Origin: Pseudo-nitzschia pungens
Lineage: Eukaryota > Bacillariophyta > Bacillariophyceae > Bacillariales > Bacillariaceae
DNA length: 64,000 bases
NCBI GenBank assembly: GCA_037355855.1
Contig: CM074766.1
Location: forward strand, 1,922,001 to 1,986,000
Direction: 5' to 3'
The number at the start of each line of letters is the position of its first letter. Positions within the stretch are counted from its first letter, which is position 1. The notes beneath the pieces were generated by a model. It had not been told where the DNA came from and did no database searches. It was given only the letters and a program-made list of their open reading frames with translations. This document shows, one piece after another, positions 1-10,949 of this stretch. The translations under genes and the position numbers were made by a program.

Positions 1-1386
1 CGAGTCGGTCACGTCGTTCCAACCTTGACACTCCTTTCATTATGCTGCATATCGTTCGTTATGCGCTACTCACTCATGGGGTTCACGATCGATGCACAAC
101 GCCACATCCAATTCGATACGAATTCTCCAAATGAGGAAGGATATTCACAGACCGATGGGTCAAAGGAATATGACCATGATGATGTCTCAGAAGACAGTTT
201 CGATGAGAAGGAAGAGTTCGACGTTTGCATCGCAGGAGCGGGTCTGTCTGGAGCTGTTATAGCAGAACGATATGCCTCTCAGCTGAATAAGAAAGTCGTG
301 GTTATCGAGAAACGAAACCACATTGGCGGCAATTGTTACGACTACATCGATGATGAAACGGGCATTCGTGTCAGCCAGTATGGCGCTCATTTGTTTCATA
401 CCTTCAACAAGCGCGTCTGGGATTACGTCCAACAGTTTTCAGATTGGACAAAGTACGAGCACGAAGTTGTTGGAGTAGTAAATGGCAAGCATGTCCCCAT
501 TCCGGTCAATATAGATACAGTCAACATGCTTTTTGGGTTGAATATTTCAAGCACGGAAGAAATGGATCGATGGTTATCTGAAGAGCAGGTGAAATATGAG
601 CATCAACCAAGGAATTCGGAAGAAATGGCTCTCTCGCGAGTTGGGGAACGGCTGTATGAACTCATCTTTCACCCCTATACAATCAAACAATGGAACAAAG
701 AACCGAAAGAACTTGGCCCAGAAGTGACGGCTAGAATACCGGTTAGAAATGATCACGATAACCGCTATTTTGGAGATCCTTATCAAGCACTTCCGACCAA
801 TGGATACACCACCATTTTCGAAAACCTACTCTGCCATCCAAAGATTGATGTGCGATTGAACACCGATTACTTTCAAATCAGAGACAAATTGCGGTGTCAG
901 CATACATATTTCACAGGGCCAATAGATGCGTACTTCGCGCATATGGGCTACGAGAAATTAGAATACAGAAGTTTGGACTTCGAACGGAAAGTCGTGAAAA
1001 ATACGGGTGATCGTGGGACTTTCCAACCAAAGTTTGTGGTAAACCATCCTTCACCAGGTACAAACTTCACACGTATTGTTGAATACAAACACCTTCTGAA
1101 CCAAACAAGCAAGGATACAGTGCTCTTCATCGAGCGATCGAAAGACGGAGGAGAACCATACTACCCAGTACCAAACGAACAGAACAAAGCTCTTTATCGA
1201 CGGTATCAGGGATTGGCTACAAATGAACCAAACGTCACATTCGTCGGACGCCTCGCAAATTACAAGTACTTCAATATGGATCAAGCAATAATAAATGCCT
1301 TGGAATTATTCGACAAAGATACCGGTCTCTCGAAAGAGAAGGAAAAACCAATTGCTACTTGTTCTTCAGCAAGAAATGATTCGTGA
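1..1386 (+). CDS. glf: UDP-galactopyranose mutase, bacterial type, 5' end open at window edge
   Basis: The flavoenzyme interconverts UDP-galactopyranose and UDP-galactofuranose, the donor for Galf-containing glycans. The FAD-binding Rossmann start (FDVCIAGAGLSGAVIAE) is followed by the family signatures VVIEKRNHIGGN, QYGAHLFHT, YTIKQWNKEPKEL, RIPVRND, NRYFGDPYQALPTNGYT, YFTGPIDAYF and a C-terminal FVGRLANYKYFNMDQAI. All expected blocks are present, in order, at the length of the bacterial enzymes. The frame is open back to base 1. The first ATG is at 61, so the start may lie outside the window. Upstream of the domain there is a hydrophobic stretch (LLSLCCISFVMRYSLMG) and an acidic linker of about 60 residues, which could be a signal anchor placing the enzyme at the ER/Golgi. 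No intron is seen. Product certain; start and location uncertain. Confidence 0.93.
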   Translation, partial: RVGHVVPTLTLLSLCCISFVMRYSLMGFTIDAQRHIQFDTNSPNEEGYSQTDGSKEYDHDDVSEDSFDEKEEFDVCIAGAGLSGAVIAERYASQLNKKVVVIEKRNHIGGNCYDYIDDETGIRVSQYGAHLFHTFNKRVWDYVQQFSDWTKYEHEVVGVVNGKHVPIPVNIDTVNMLFGLNISSTEEMDRWLSEEQVKYEHQPRNSEEMALSRVGERLYELIFHPYTIKQWNKEPKELGPEVTARIPVRNDHDNRYFGDPYQALPTNGYTTIFENLLCHPKIDVRLNTDYFQIRDKLRCQHTYFTGPIDAYFAHMGYEKLEYRSLDFERKVVKNTGDRGTFQPKFVVNHPSPGTNFTRIVEYKHLLNQTSKDTVLFIERSKDGGEPYYPVPNEQNKALYRRYQGLATNEPNVTFVGRLANYKYFNMDQAIINALELFDKDTGLSKEKEKPIATCSSARNDS

Positions 1387-1605
1387 CGTGAATTACGAAT
1401 AGGGGACAAGAACTATTTTGAAATAAGTTATTAATTACGTAGTATATTATAATTTCCCAGTATTTTATATTCCTTGCGTGGTGAAGTTGCACGAGGGCAA
1501 AATCACGCCTCTATTATTTTTTGTATGTCACAGGGGAACGTGTAGCTATCGACTCGAATTCCTTACTTTCCCTGTTTTTGTCTATTTTGATCTATTTTGT
1601 CCACT

Positions 1606-3123
1606 TCAATCGAGTATACTCAAAAGGTGGTGATCCAAATCAGTGACCGAAGAGGAAGATTTAGCGTGAGTCTTACTTCGGCCACCAGTGTAACCCTTGG
1701 TCTTTTTTTTTAGAGAAAGAGAACCAAACGAGTTTACCCTGCGGAAACCAGCAGAGTATGTAAATGATTTGTTCGGAAGAGTAGAAGGCCTATTTGTGAG
1801 CTCTCTTCCTTCCACCCATGGGTGCTGTATAATTTCTGCAAGAGTGAGCCGCTTTTGAGGGTCCGCCCAAAAAAACCCTTGAAGCAAATCACACACTTCC
1901 GGTGATAGAGTGATTTTTAATCCATCAATGACGCTTTTCAAATGACCCGAAGATATTCTGGCATAGCGTTTATCAGTTGGATGGGCCCAGCGAAATGGGG
2001 CGAGGCCCACAACCATGACAAACAAGACTACACCTACGCTCCACAGATCGATCGCGAATCCGTCAACATCTGTCTCTTTGGCAATGATTTCGGGAGCAGC
2101 ATACATGAGTTTCCCTCCCTGACCTTGCGCAATGATTAGCCGCCGAGACGTGCCCGCTGATACATCTCCCACGCCACCTGTTTCAGCATCTGAGTACGGG
2201 ATTCTGAGGCTCAACCCAGGGTCAATCAAACAGATGTTGTCGTTTTCGTCAAGGAGTATATTGTCGAGAGAGATATCTCGGTGACAGACTCCCTTCTTCT
2301 GTAAAAGGTTTATAGCTTGAAGTAACTGTTGAAACCAGATTCGAGCAGAACTTTCGTCGAAACCGATTGTCGCGCTGGAATCCAAGGCGTCGGAACGCAC
2401 CGAACGATATCCCATGAATTCAACAAGTCGTCCATAAAGGCAACCTCCACCGCAATACGGCATTATGGTGTACAGACATTTATCATCCTGGAATACATCT
2501 AATGCTCCAACCACATGTGGATGATAATTTCCGAGTAGTTGCATCACCGAAATCTCTTTGATTGGGTCTTCCAAATGCTTTCCTCGCAGTTCGTGAATCT
2601 TTTTCCACTCTGATATTTTGACTGCGGCCTGGTTATCTGTGGATTCCCATTCAACCGATGGGCAGTCATTGTTATCGTCCTGTCGACCCTCAGATTTTTG
2701 TGCACCACCACTGCTGTGACTGCTGCTGGATGGTTTGATTCGCTTGAGCACAATGCACAGGCTGACGCGTCCATATACAGTTTTGGAAACTTTCTTGGTC
2801 ACAAGATAGGCGGTATCACAGTTTGATTCGCACTGTTTGTACAGATTATTGACGCCACCTTTGTTCACACCTTGCCGAATAAGAACATTTTTCAAGTGAT
2901 GGATGGTCCCTGACTTGTGGTCTCGTGCTCGCAAATCCACCAGCTCTCCTCGAAACACTTGCGGGGACGGAAAGTCGAGTGGCCTTGCCGGTGGCCCTGC
3001 CATGGCAACATCGTTGTATCGCAGTGTAGCATGGCGATCGTGCTCTGCCGTGCCATATTCATGAAGGCAACTGGCACCAGCATCATCCTCTTGCCATTGA
3101 TGGTGCTGCCACAGTCCACTCAT
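1606..3123 (-). CDS. Divergent Ser/Thr protein kinase with DPG in place of DFG (paralog A)
   Basis: Single-exon ORF of 505 residues with a protein kinase fold. Visible landmarks are the beta-3 lysine AAVK (K169), a helix-C glutamate (KE, about 190), HRD at 281-283, the metal-binding motif reading DPG at 301-303 instead of DFG, APE at 343-345 and DLWSVGV at 359-365. The catalytic loop is HRDISLDN, so the usual lysine (HRDxKxxN) is serine. The Gly-rich loop is not recognisable (VYGRVSLC), and a Ser/Gly-rich insert of roughly 30 residues separates beta-2 from beta-3. The C-terminal tail is basic and Ser-rich. It aligns along its whole length with the kinase at 5677-7038, including the N-terminal block ([AS]GPPxRxLDFP). 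Whether it is active or a pseudokinase cannot be told from sequence: K, HRD-D and DxG-D are kept. Confidence 0.88.
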   Translation of the reverse strand: MSGLWQHHQWQEDDAGASCLHEYGTAEHDRHATLRYNDVAMAGPPARPLDFPSPQVFRGELVDLRARDHKSGTIHHLKNVLIRQGVNKGGVNNLYKQCESNCDTAYLVTKKVSKTVYGRVSLCIVLKRIKPSSSSHSSGGAQKSEGRQDDNNDCPSVEWESTDNQAAVKISEWKKIHELRGKHLEDPIKEISVMQLLGNYHPHVVGALDVFQDDKCLYTIMPYCGGGCLYGRLVEFMGYRSVRSDALDSSATIGFDESSARIWFQQLLQAINLLQKKGVCHRDISLDNILLDENDNICLIDPGLSLRIPYSDAETGGVGDVSAGTSRRLIIAQGQGGKLMYAAPEIIAKETDVDGFAIDLWSVGVVLFVMVVGLAPFRWAHPTDKRYARISSGHLKSVIDGLKITLSPEVCDLLQGFFWADPQKRLTLAEIIQHPWVEGRELTNRPSTLPNKSFTYSAGFRRVNSFGSLSLKKKTKGYTGGRSKTHAKSSSSVTDLDHHLLSILD

Positions 3124-4562
3124 TGTGTGTTTTGCAAAAAGGTGGATGGCGGACGATTGCAGATTGAATGCAGTGTTTCGTTATTTCAAAAACTCTCTTT
3201 CTAATTTAAGCAATGAGACTCAGCTGAAGTTGATCACAACCGCCACTTGAGATTCTTCTGAGAAGTAGAGAAGTAAAGATGTAGCATCACCGTGCGAAGA
3301 AGCCGTCTGCAGTAACGCTGATGAAGCTTCTTGTCGTCGTCACCACCTGAACGGTAAGGTCTTTAACTTACTTGTGAGATGCAGTTGTCACGGCATCCAA
3401 ATTTTTATTCATTGGTGCTTTTTGTATGTGCTACATGCCACCTGCCTCACTTTCAGTACTTTAATGTACATGTGGGCTTAGTAATGCACATTTTCCAACG
3501 GTCCCACGGCTATTGTCGTCGTGTGGGTTCAATTCATCCGTACAAATATTGACATTATTTCATATATGTTTTGTCAAACCCGAAGCAAATTTTCCCACGA
3601 TTGAGAGAGGTCGACAATTTTGAAGAACCAATCAATCTCATAAAAAAGACCTATCACGTACGTATGAAGTAGTACAAAGTTCCTATCAGCTGTCCGCCGG
3701 TTCTACATCCTCAACTACTAATTTCTACGGAAACCGGGGGACAGCTGATAGGAATTCCGTAGTAACACAGTAATGGGAAATCAATCAATTTCAAGTTCCT
3801 CCAATCCGATCGGCCAGTCTCGGTTGCCTTCCGGACACGTGCTTCGGAGGTAAGATTTACCGTTAGGAAGTAAGGTTACCGGTAAGACTACTCGATCCCT
3901 TTTCCCTAAAAACATTGTTTAGTTTCGGGCACGAGACAATTTTAAAGTACCGTACATAATTAGCTTACGGTAAGTAATTACGCAATCAGTACGGGATTAT
4001 GGGAAGTTTGGCTCTTGCAGTACAAGGTAAGCCTTACAAGTAAATCTTACGCTATTTTTATTAGGCTACCGTACGGGTAAGGTTGACCGTACGGTTACCG
4101 TAGGTAACAACATGGTATTCACATGCTGCTTGTTGTGATTCAGTCATCAATGGTCACAGGTAAGGTACCTACCGTAGTACAGTACCTTAGATAAATAAGA
4201 GGGAAAAATATTGTTGGAAAGTCTATGTCCCCCATTTTGAAACGAAAAGGATATCGGTATGCATGCTCGAAGAAGAAGGCAATCACAAGAAGTAAGGTTT
4301 ACTCGCGCAGCAGTATTCTTTCTTCTTCCCCGTTCCTCAACAACTGGTAAACAGACACCATGTTCGCTTGTTGAGAATGGTAGAAGTCCTCTAACGGTAA
4401 GGTTACAGGTACATTGAACATTGAAAACTGCCGATCGCAGTACACAATGCAGCTAATCCACGCGATCAAATACAACTAACGACACAACGAAAGCAGTTGC
4501 TGATCTGCATCCCCCATCAACTGATCTTCTTTAAAAGATAACTACGAGATAAGACCACCGAG
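3124..4562. other. Intergenic region, AT-rich, with one hairpin repeat
   Basis: No coding region is supported. It holds hairpin repeat copy 1 (3670-3764) and scattered GTAAGGTTACC-like words, for example around 3870-3890 and 4070-4110. The rest shows nothing distinctive. Confidence 0.6.
3670..3764 (+). repeat. 95-bp hairpin element, copy 1 (MITE-like)
   Basis: A near-perfect inverted repeat: the left arm TTCCTATCAGCTGTCC continues into GCCGGTT, and the right arm is its complement AACCGGGGGACAGCTGATAG. They are separated by a loop of about 28 nt containing CTACTAATTTCTACGG. The ends read TAGTAC...GTAGTA. The copy at 53471-53565 matches it in arms and loop with only about two differences. The copy at 14231-14324 has the same arms with the loop in reverse orientation. 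The properties fit a short non-autonomous DNA transposon (MITE). A structured RNA or regulatory hairpin is the alternative. Confidence 0.8.
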
Positions 4563-5205
4563 ATGACAATGATTCGTGCATTTGCTCGTACACGTGCGCT
4601 GAAAGGGCCCGCAAGAAACGATGTTGACATTGCGATGACCAAATGGTGGGGGAAGAAGAGACCAGCAGAGGGACAGGTAAGCGATCTTCTGTTGTTTTTT
4701 GTCACTGATTGTCGCAGAGGGCATGCAATTGGGTCGCGGTATGTCTTTTGTCGGTGCGGTGCATCCTCCGAGTCGCTTTCTTCTCGAGAGCGCTGAGGAA
4801 AGCCCTGCCTTGTCTCAGTCAATGATGGAAGAACATAATTTCTTCGCTGGTCAGTTGCAATCTTATCGACATGAACCTTTTAGATACGATAGATGCATTT
4901 CTTTACTGGGATTGACAGATCTATCGGATTTCTTGCAACACGATTGGTTGCTGAAAGGAAACTCTCGTTGTGAGGAATCTTCACCCGTTATCCCATTATT
5001 TTTCATTCAGACCTGGACAAAACCGCGGAACCATTTATGTTCAACGCTTCCTCTGTTCCTAATCCACTGCTCTTTCAATGTCAATCCCTTCTTTGATTTC
5101 ATTTGTTTTCAGATCACAAGATCGATCTCCGCTCATGAACAGCACATAGTGGCTCCTTGGCTCAAAACTTTTCCGAAAAAGGTAAGGAGACTCTCGACGT
5201 TCTAG
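4563..5205 (+). CDS. Uncertain small spliced gene, function unknown
   Basis: A possible multi-exon small protein. The first exon starts at ATG 4563 (MTMIRAFARTRALKG, a basic leader) and runs to a good donor CAG|GTAAGC at 4676/4677. An acceptor ending at 4719 would join it in frame to GMQLGRGMSFVGAVHPPSRF. That frame stays open to 5205 and ends in a plausible donor after HEQHIVAPWLKTFPKK (about 5179), with a further candidate exon after an acceptor at about 5301. The basic leader and small size resemble nuclear-encoded mitochondrial subunits, but no family is recognised. The intron inside the second block could not be resolved in phase. A non-coding origin remains possible. Confidence 0.25.
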
Positions 5206-5676
5206 GTTGTTCAGTCGAGACCGAAAAAATTTTCGTCATTGAAAATTGGAATGTCCCGCAACAATAATAACTCACACATATACTCTTACAAAACACCGCA
5301 GGTAATTCGACGTGCCCCAACTTACATCATCTTATCCGGGCGGTGCTCTTGTGCTCACTTATGGCAGCATCAAGTTGGCTGCAGATGCGACAGCAGCCGA
5401 AGATTATTCGCACAGACCTTAAACGATATAACTGTACCCAGCTTCATATACAAGTGCGGGTTGATTTGAAACGGACGGAAGATGGTTGATGGGTTGTCTG
5501 GATTGTATCGTAGTTTATCAAGATTCTAAATTCCGTAATAAAAATGACTTCGCAGTACTGATCGACCCAAATTTTCAAACCTACGCGCATCATCTTGTCT
5601 ACAGTACTTGTGATGCAAAACCCATAGACTTTTTCATGCTGTTGACAAATTATGATCACAATTAAAATTAAAAGAG

Positions 5677-7038
5677 CTAGATAAAAGGCCGTCTTGGAGC
5701 AGGTGGGGTCACATGTCCATTCACCACCCAAGGGTGGGCCATCACCTCAGCGAGTGTCGGTCTATCTCTCGGATCTTCCCTGAGCATACTTTGCAGCAGA
5801 TCCCCTGCATCCGGTGATATCTCCACTTCCCAGTCATGGAGCTGGTCGACTAAACGTCCCGAGACAATGATATCATATCGTTGATCAGCTCGAGATGCGC
5901 TATCAAAAGCTGGGAAGCCAGTTATCATAATATACAGAATACAAGCGGCTGCCCAGAGGTCTACGGCAAAGCCATCGAAAGGATCCCTATCCGCCAAGAT
6001 CTCCGGGGACATGTAGTTTTTTTTTCCGCAAACTCCGGATGGTCTAATCAGTCGACGGATGGTTCCTCCTCTGACGTCAGTCACGTTGCCCTGGCTGGCA
6101 GGGTCGTTGCTGCTGTATGGCACAAGGAGACACATACCCATGTCAATAATCAAGCAATTATCGGCGTCAACAAGGACATTTTCCAATGATAGATCACGGT
6201 GACAGATACCAACTGATTGCAGGTGAAGAAGCCCCTACGGTAGATCAAAGAGGATCGAAAATATGGACACGTGAGAGCCATCTGGTGCATGTTCTCTGTT
6301 CAAACCTCGCGTGATAATCGATGATAAAGGGCCTCTGCATTTCGAATCATATACTTTAACTGGCATCCATTGATTTTGAATGAAACGTACCTGCAATATT
6401 TGGCGGAACCAATACCTTGCAACAGGCTCCGGCATCCCATTCCCATCGTCGTACGTCGACACGACACCAAACAAATCCCCTCCACTACAGAATGGCATTA
6501 CAATGTGAAGATGCCTCGCTGTCGATAAGATATCTATCACTCCTAGCACATGAGGACTAGTATTTCCAATGTATTGCATTGCCGATGCCTCCTTTACTGG
6601 ATCTTCGAGCATTTGTCCACGTTGCGCCTGAATTTTTGTCCATTGGAGCATTTTTACCGCAACATATGATGTCGTAGTTTCCCACACGATACGTGGCCTT
6701 CCTGGATCAAGGCTCGCGGCAATTCGATTTGCCTCTACACCAAGATGACGTTTAAGAATGAGGCACTGCCAAATTTGCCCATAGATAGCATCTTGCAATT
6801 TTTTTATGGGAGTATAAGCAATGAGTTGCTCGTTAGGAACCAGAGTCGCTATTGGAATATCTGTTCGGTGAATTACACGCATCACGCTTTGCTGTCCCGT
6901 CTCTGAATTAATTACGAGCGACTCCCCTTCGAAAGCCGAGAAATACAAGGGAGCAGGGAAGTCAAGCGCCCGAGATGGCGGCCCGCTTGCTTCAACTTGC
7001 TCAAAGGTATGCCGGGCGTGCGCTGGGGGAAATTCCAT
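5677..7038 (-). CDS. Divergent Ser/Thr protein kinase with DMG in place of DFG (paralog B)
   Basis: Two exons, 7038-6391 and 6234-5677, joined across a 156-nt GT-AG intron (6390-6235) in phase 0, giving 401 residues. The junction rebuilds WFRQILQ|GLLHLQSVGICHRD, which aligns with WFQQLLQAINLLQKKGVCHRD of the neighbouring paralog. Landmarks: VAVK (K129), HRDLSLEN at 228-235, DMG at 247-249 instead of DFG, SPE in place of APE, and DLWAAACIL. The catalytic-loop lysine is serine, as in the paralog, and there is no GxGxxG loop. The start at 7038 (MEFPPAHARH) was preferred to an upstream ATG at 7173 because similarity to paralog A begins just after it. Lying about 2.5 kb away on the same strand, the two genes look like an old tandem duplication; the intron is absent from paralog A. 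Confidence 0.87.
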
Positions 7039-10000
7039 ATTTTCAATGCAACCGTATAATACACTTTTCAATCGATGAAGTTTTTTTTTCGTACAGAGAT
7101 AAATTGAAACGCAATTCGTGATCGGTTGCTGGTTGTCGATGAACCTCTTATGAAAGGCCGAATGCGCTTTCACCTTGCTCAGCGATACTCTCTCTTTCTA
7201 TGTCGCGTTAGCACCCGAAGCAATGATAATCCTTCTTGTGTCTCTGACCTTGATTTTACCCTCCTTGAGTCTCTGGCTTTCGTTGGACCGTACCTGGTAG
7301 AGTACCTGTATTTTAAAAATTATGATTACAAGGTATTTCGAGTTGGTACAGAGCAGGTTTGGACCATTACAATGTTTTGGGTCGTCGTTGGATCAAAAGG
7401 CTTCCTCTGCTGGTACGGGTAAGTTACTCTTATTCAATACCGTGGCTACGAGACTTGTACGTACACGAACAGCAAAGTAAGGTTACTCGTGCCTTTCGAC
7501 CCCTGAAAATTTCGTTCTTCGGAGGGATTCTTTTGCTGAGATCAAAAACTCTTTTTTAAAAAAGCTATTGCGGTACCGTACGGGTACGGTAGTCTTGACG
7601 ACTCACTCTTCAACAAAAAAAATAAATACAGTTAATTACTGAAGTAAGTTACGAAGGTAGGAAAATCTGATGTACCGTAAGGTTTTACAAGGTAAGATTA
7701 TTTAAAATCTTACTTGCACGTCCCGGTTGTAAACCTTAATTAAGGTTTAAGGTTACCGCACCTATGAATCAAACAAAATATTTTTTTTGCAGAAACGGAT
7801 CTAAGGTTTTTACCCTAACATACGACTATGATAATTACCGTACGAGCACGCAAATCTCACTTATTCGTAGGGAGGAAGATTTGACGATGATTCAAAACGA
7901 CACCACTATTTTGAATACGAGTACTTGTACCTACTACCAGCTGTTAAATCCCATTGTAATGAAAGCAAAGCTGAAAATATGATATGGTCAGGATCTTACT
8001 AAGGGAAGAGTGACTACATCAATACATGCATGATATCATCAATACCTAGTACTACCTAGTACTACTAGTAGACTCATGGTAATAAAAGTAGTCGTCGGCA
8101 CACCATCCTCCAATGAAAAAACAACTAGAAGTAGGATTCCAACAGCATTCAATCAAACACCATGACATAAATTGTGAAAACTGATTTCTGAGGAAGATTC
8201 ACAAATGACATAGATAGACAACAATTGATTTCACTTCTCATCACTCACTGTGCCCGAAACACAAAATGAAGTCCCTACCACATTCTAATTGGCCTTTATC
8301 TTCATTGAAACTGTGGATTATGTTATTTCATTGGTTTGCATGTGCAGTACTACTTTGGGGGGAACAGTATTTAATGTTGGTCCTCCGCATGTTCAGGTCA
8401 TGCTCGGCATTCTATTCAGACTAATTACTTTGTATGATTACCAGGTACCCGTGAAAAACTAAAATGGATCACATTTACCAAAATGGATCACGTCAAGTGA
8501 CAACATCTTTGCTTTTTACAATATCTCCTTGCATACACCACCTCTGTTCAAAGTAAAGACATCGTCTGTTAGCTAACACTCTACTCTAGAATGCTCTATA
8601 TTCACTTTTAAACAATCTTCTTGCTTATTCTTCCCTTAGTAAGTTCCCGAAAACAGAAAATGGGTAAAAAATTGTGTGTTTTTGAGTGACTGCATCAAGC
8701 CAGCATGCCCTTCTGGCCTGCATGCGGTAAAATGAAAATGATAGTATTATTACAATTTGTACCATATGGTACATAGATACAAAGAACAACAATTTTTGAC
8801 ACCAAGATGCTGTCACTTGATTGCATGGTCAGGTGTAGAAAATGTACCAATCTCTACATTTACCATAATGGATCAATTTTTGGGAATTTGGCGACAAACC
8901 CACTAACTACCAGGGGCCAAAGCTATGGATGTAAGTCACCGATTTCAACAGGAGTTGTTGCAAACAGTCAGTTTATAGTGTTTATGAACAGGTTGTAATT
9001 TTCGTTGAGGAGGTTTCCGTTACTGGGAGGAGGTATTTGGTCAGATAGTGAGGCAACAATCTGTCACTCTGACGTGATCCATTTTTAAAAGTTTTTGATG
9101 GGTACGTACCGTACACTTCACAGTCGCACTCGTTCATTCTAAAATCCTTTCTACCAGTAAATTTGTATTTTCTTGTGAAGAGCTTACGAGGTTCAAAAAA
9201 AGACTGCTGTGATCGAACGAAATCTGCGATCGTACTCGTAAGATTAAGGTCTTACTGCATTCCTAATTATTCTTCTCTAACAAAAAATGGCAACCAATTG
9301 CGCTCAATGGTAGACCCTCTTGAGCCCTGATGTCATGGATCGCCGAAAGATAATTATTGATTTTGATTGACTGGAGCTGAACGGAATGTGATTATGTTCC
9401 CATGATCCATCACGGGTTATGTCTGTCCTTACTTTTTCTACTCGCACGGTGCGGTAACCTTACCTAAGGTTACCGTGAACTTGCGATTTCGAAGGGACTG
9501 TGCTGGTAAGGTTAATACCCGTACAGAACTAGTGAGTCGTAAAGTACAAGGTACCGGTTTAGTTAAGGTTACCGTAGCTAGGAGTACCAACGAAGTTAGA
9601 ATTTCTTATTGGTACGGTAGGTTCGAATAACTACTCGTACTTATCATACAACCCACCGGTATCTGCTTGCTCGTACGAACAAGTAAGGTCTTAGCTATCG
9701 TAATGTTACTTTGAGCCGTTGTTAATGGATCGATTGTCGATTGTTGATTCATTCGATTCAAATTCGACGCCATTCGGATGCCAACGGTAAGTAACTTACT
9801 TAGACGCACGGTCACTGCTCGTTTTTGTCTCGTACGTAGTAATGTACAAAACTCGTATCACTGTATTTTTACCCCGGGAGCTGAACAAGACGCCCAGAGA
9901 TTTCCACGACGATCGGTTTGTTGCGAGAGAAAATCAATCGCAAATCCGCAGTCGTCGCTCACGGCAGCACTGTACACCCTGCTCTCATTTTCCAACAACC

Positions 10001-10086
10001 AACCGAAATCAAAAGCAAGTGTTCGTACAACGGGCACTAAACACCTGGACAATAACTAAAGAAAAGAATAAAAAAAAATAATTAGC
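7039..10086. other. 3-kb intergenic region
   Basis: No convincing gene. It contains the candidate inverted-repeat element (8480-9086) and several GTAAGGTTACC-like words near 7420-7750 and 9450-9580. A short direct repetition of CTAGTACTA lies near 8048-8076. Small ORFs here lack family similarity and codon regularity. Confidence 0.55.
8480..9086. mobile_element. Candidate non-autonomous DNA transposon bounded by about 23-bp inverted repeats
   Basis: The left end AAAATGGATCACGTCAAGTG (8480-8499, followed by ACA) recurs inverted at 9062-9086 as TGTCACTCTGACGTGATCC followed by ATTTTT. They match over about 22 positions with one small insertion. A second, shorter AAAATGGATCACATTTACC sits just outside the left end (8461) and a related TAATGGATCA inside (about 8870). 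The roughly 600-bp interior has no ORF of note. No target-site duplication could be fixed by eye, so the ends are provisional. Confidence 0.5.
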
Positions 10087-10949
10087 ATGGAAGTCGCCTC
10101 ACCGCCCCCTGTTCCATTTGGTCATGGAAGTGCTAAGAGACACTATCCTGGGTCGCCAGGATTCGTTGATACTACGAACCGAAACCCGTTCGCCACGATT
10201 CCTGGGGATTCGTCCGATGAATACATGCAGCAGAGATCCTTCAAGAGGAGACGATTTACGTCGACTGATGAACTGATGGGGGGAGATTCCGAGAATAACC
10301 AGAACCATTCGTTCTTGCCTTTCCAACAACAAAACGTCGCCAAAGGCAATTCCGTTTCTTTTTCATCGCATGGTAAGTGAAGCTTGTCTTGATCGTTATG
10401 ATAAGGTTCGGGTTATGGTTATCGTCGGCGAATGAAAATACGTTCTTTGAATACGATTTTGCTTGGAAGAACATCAGAGGAACAAACCAACGATGATTTC
10501 CACGTTATCTCTCACGCATGTTGTCCCTCGCATGTGTTGCCATTGAACTCTTGAATTCAGGATCTTCTTCAAAGAGGTCGCGAATGGAACACCAGAGTAC
10601 TCTTCAGATCAATGAGTTGCAAAACGTTGTGAATTCTCAGGGGGCCGAAATTGAGGGTCTGAAGTCTGAAAAGGCAGGACTTGAAGACTCTCTTAACAGG
10701 CTTAAAACCGAACATGATAAAGTGGTGAACGAAAACAAAACGTTGAAAAGAGCGGTAGTCATACAGCAAGAAAGACAAAATCAAGCCCTTTCGGAAATCA
10801 ACGCTGGTCGCCAGTTCAAAGCTCAGGCGGAGGACCGAATCAAGAAATTGGAACAACTCGTTCTTTCACTTAGGTATCATCTCCAAGCACAGCAACACAA
10901 CACTCCGGGAAATGATTTCATGGGATTTCGTCCACCAGACGTTTACTGA
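10087..10949 (+). CDS. Coiled-coil protein of unknown function
   Basis: Two exons, 10087-10372 and 10561-10949, with a 188-nt GT-AG intron (donor G|GTAAGTGA, acceptor TTCAG|GATC), phase 1, 224 residues. The N-terminal half is Pro/Ser-rich with a basic cluster SFKRRRF that could be a nuclear localisation signal. A second basic patch SSSKRSRM opens exon 2. Roughly residues 105-205 form a continuous heptad-like coiled coil (LQINELQNVV...IEGLKSEKAGLEDSLNRL...IKKLEQLVLSLRYHL). The C-terminus GFRPPDVY is uncharged apart from one Arg and one Asp. No named family was recognised. A nuclear scaffold or adaptor role is a guess. Confidence 0.78.

Noticed and set aside
9620..9640. B-box-like GGTTCGAATAAC, considered as part of a tRNA gene
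   Set aside because: No cloverleaf arms or A-box could be paired around it, and the acceptor stem does not close. The same holds for the GGGTTCAATTC near 3528.
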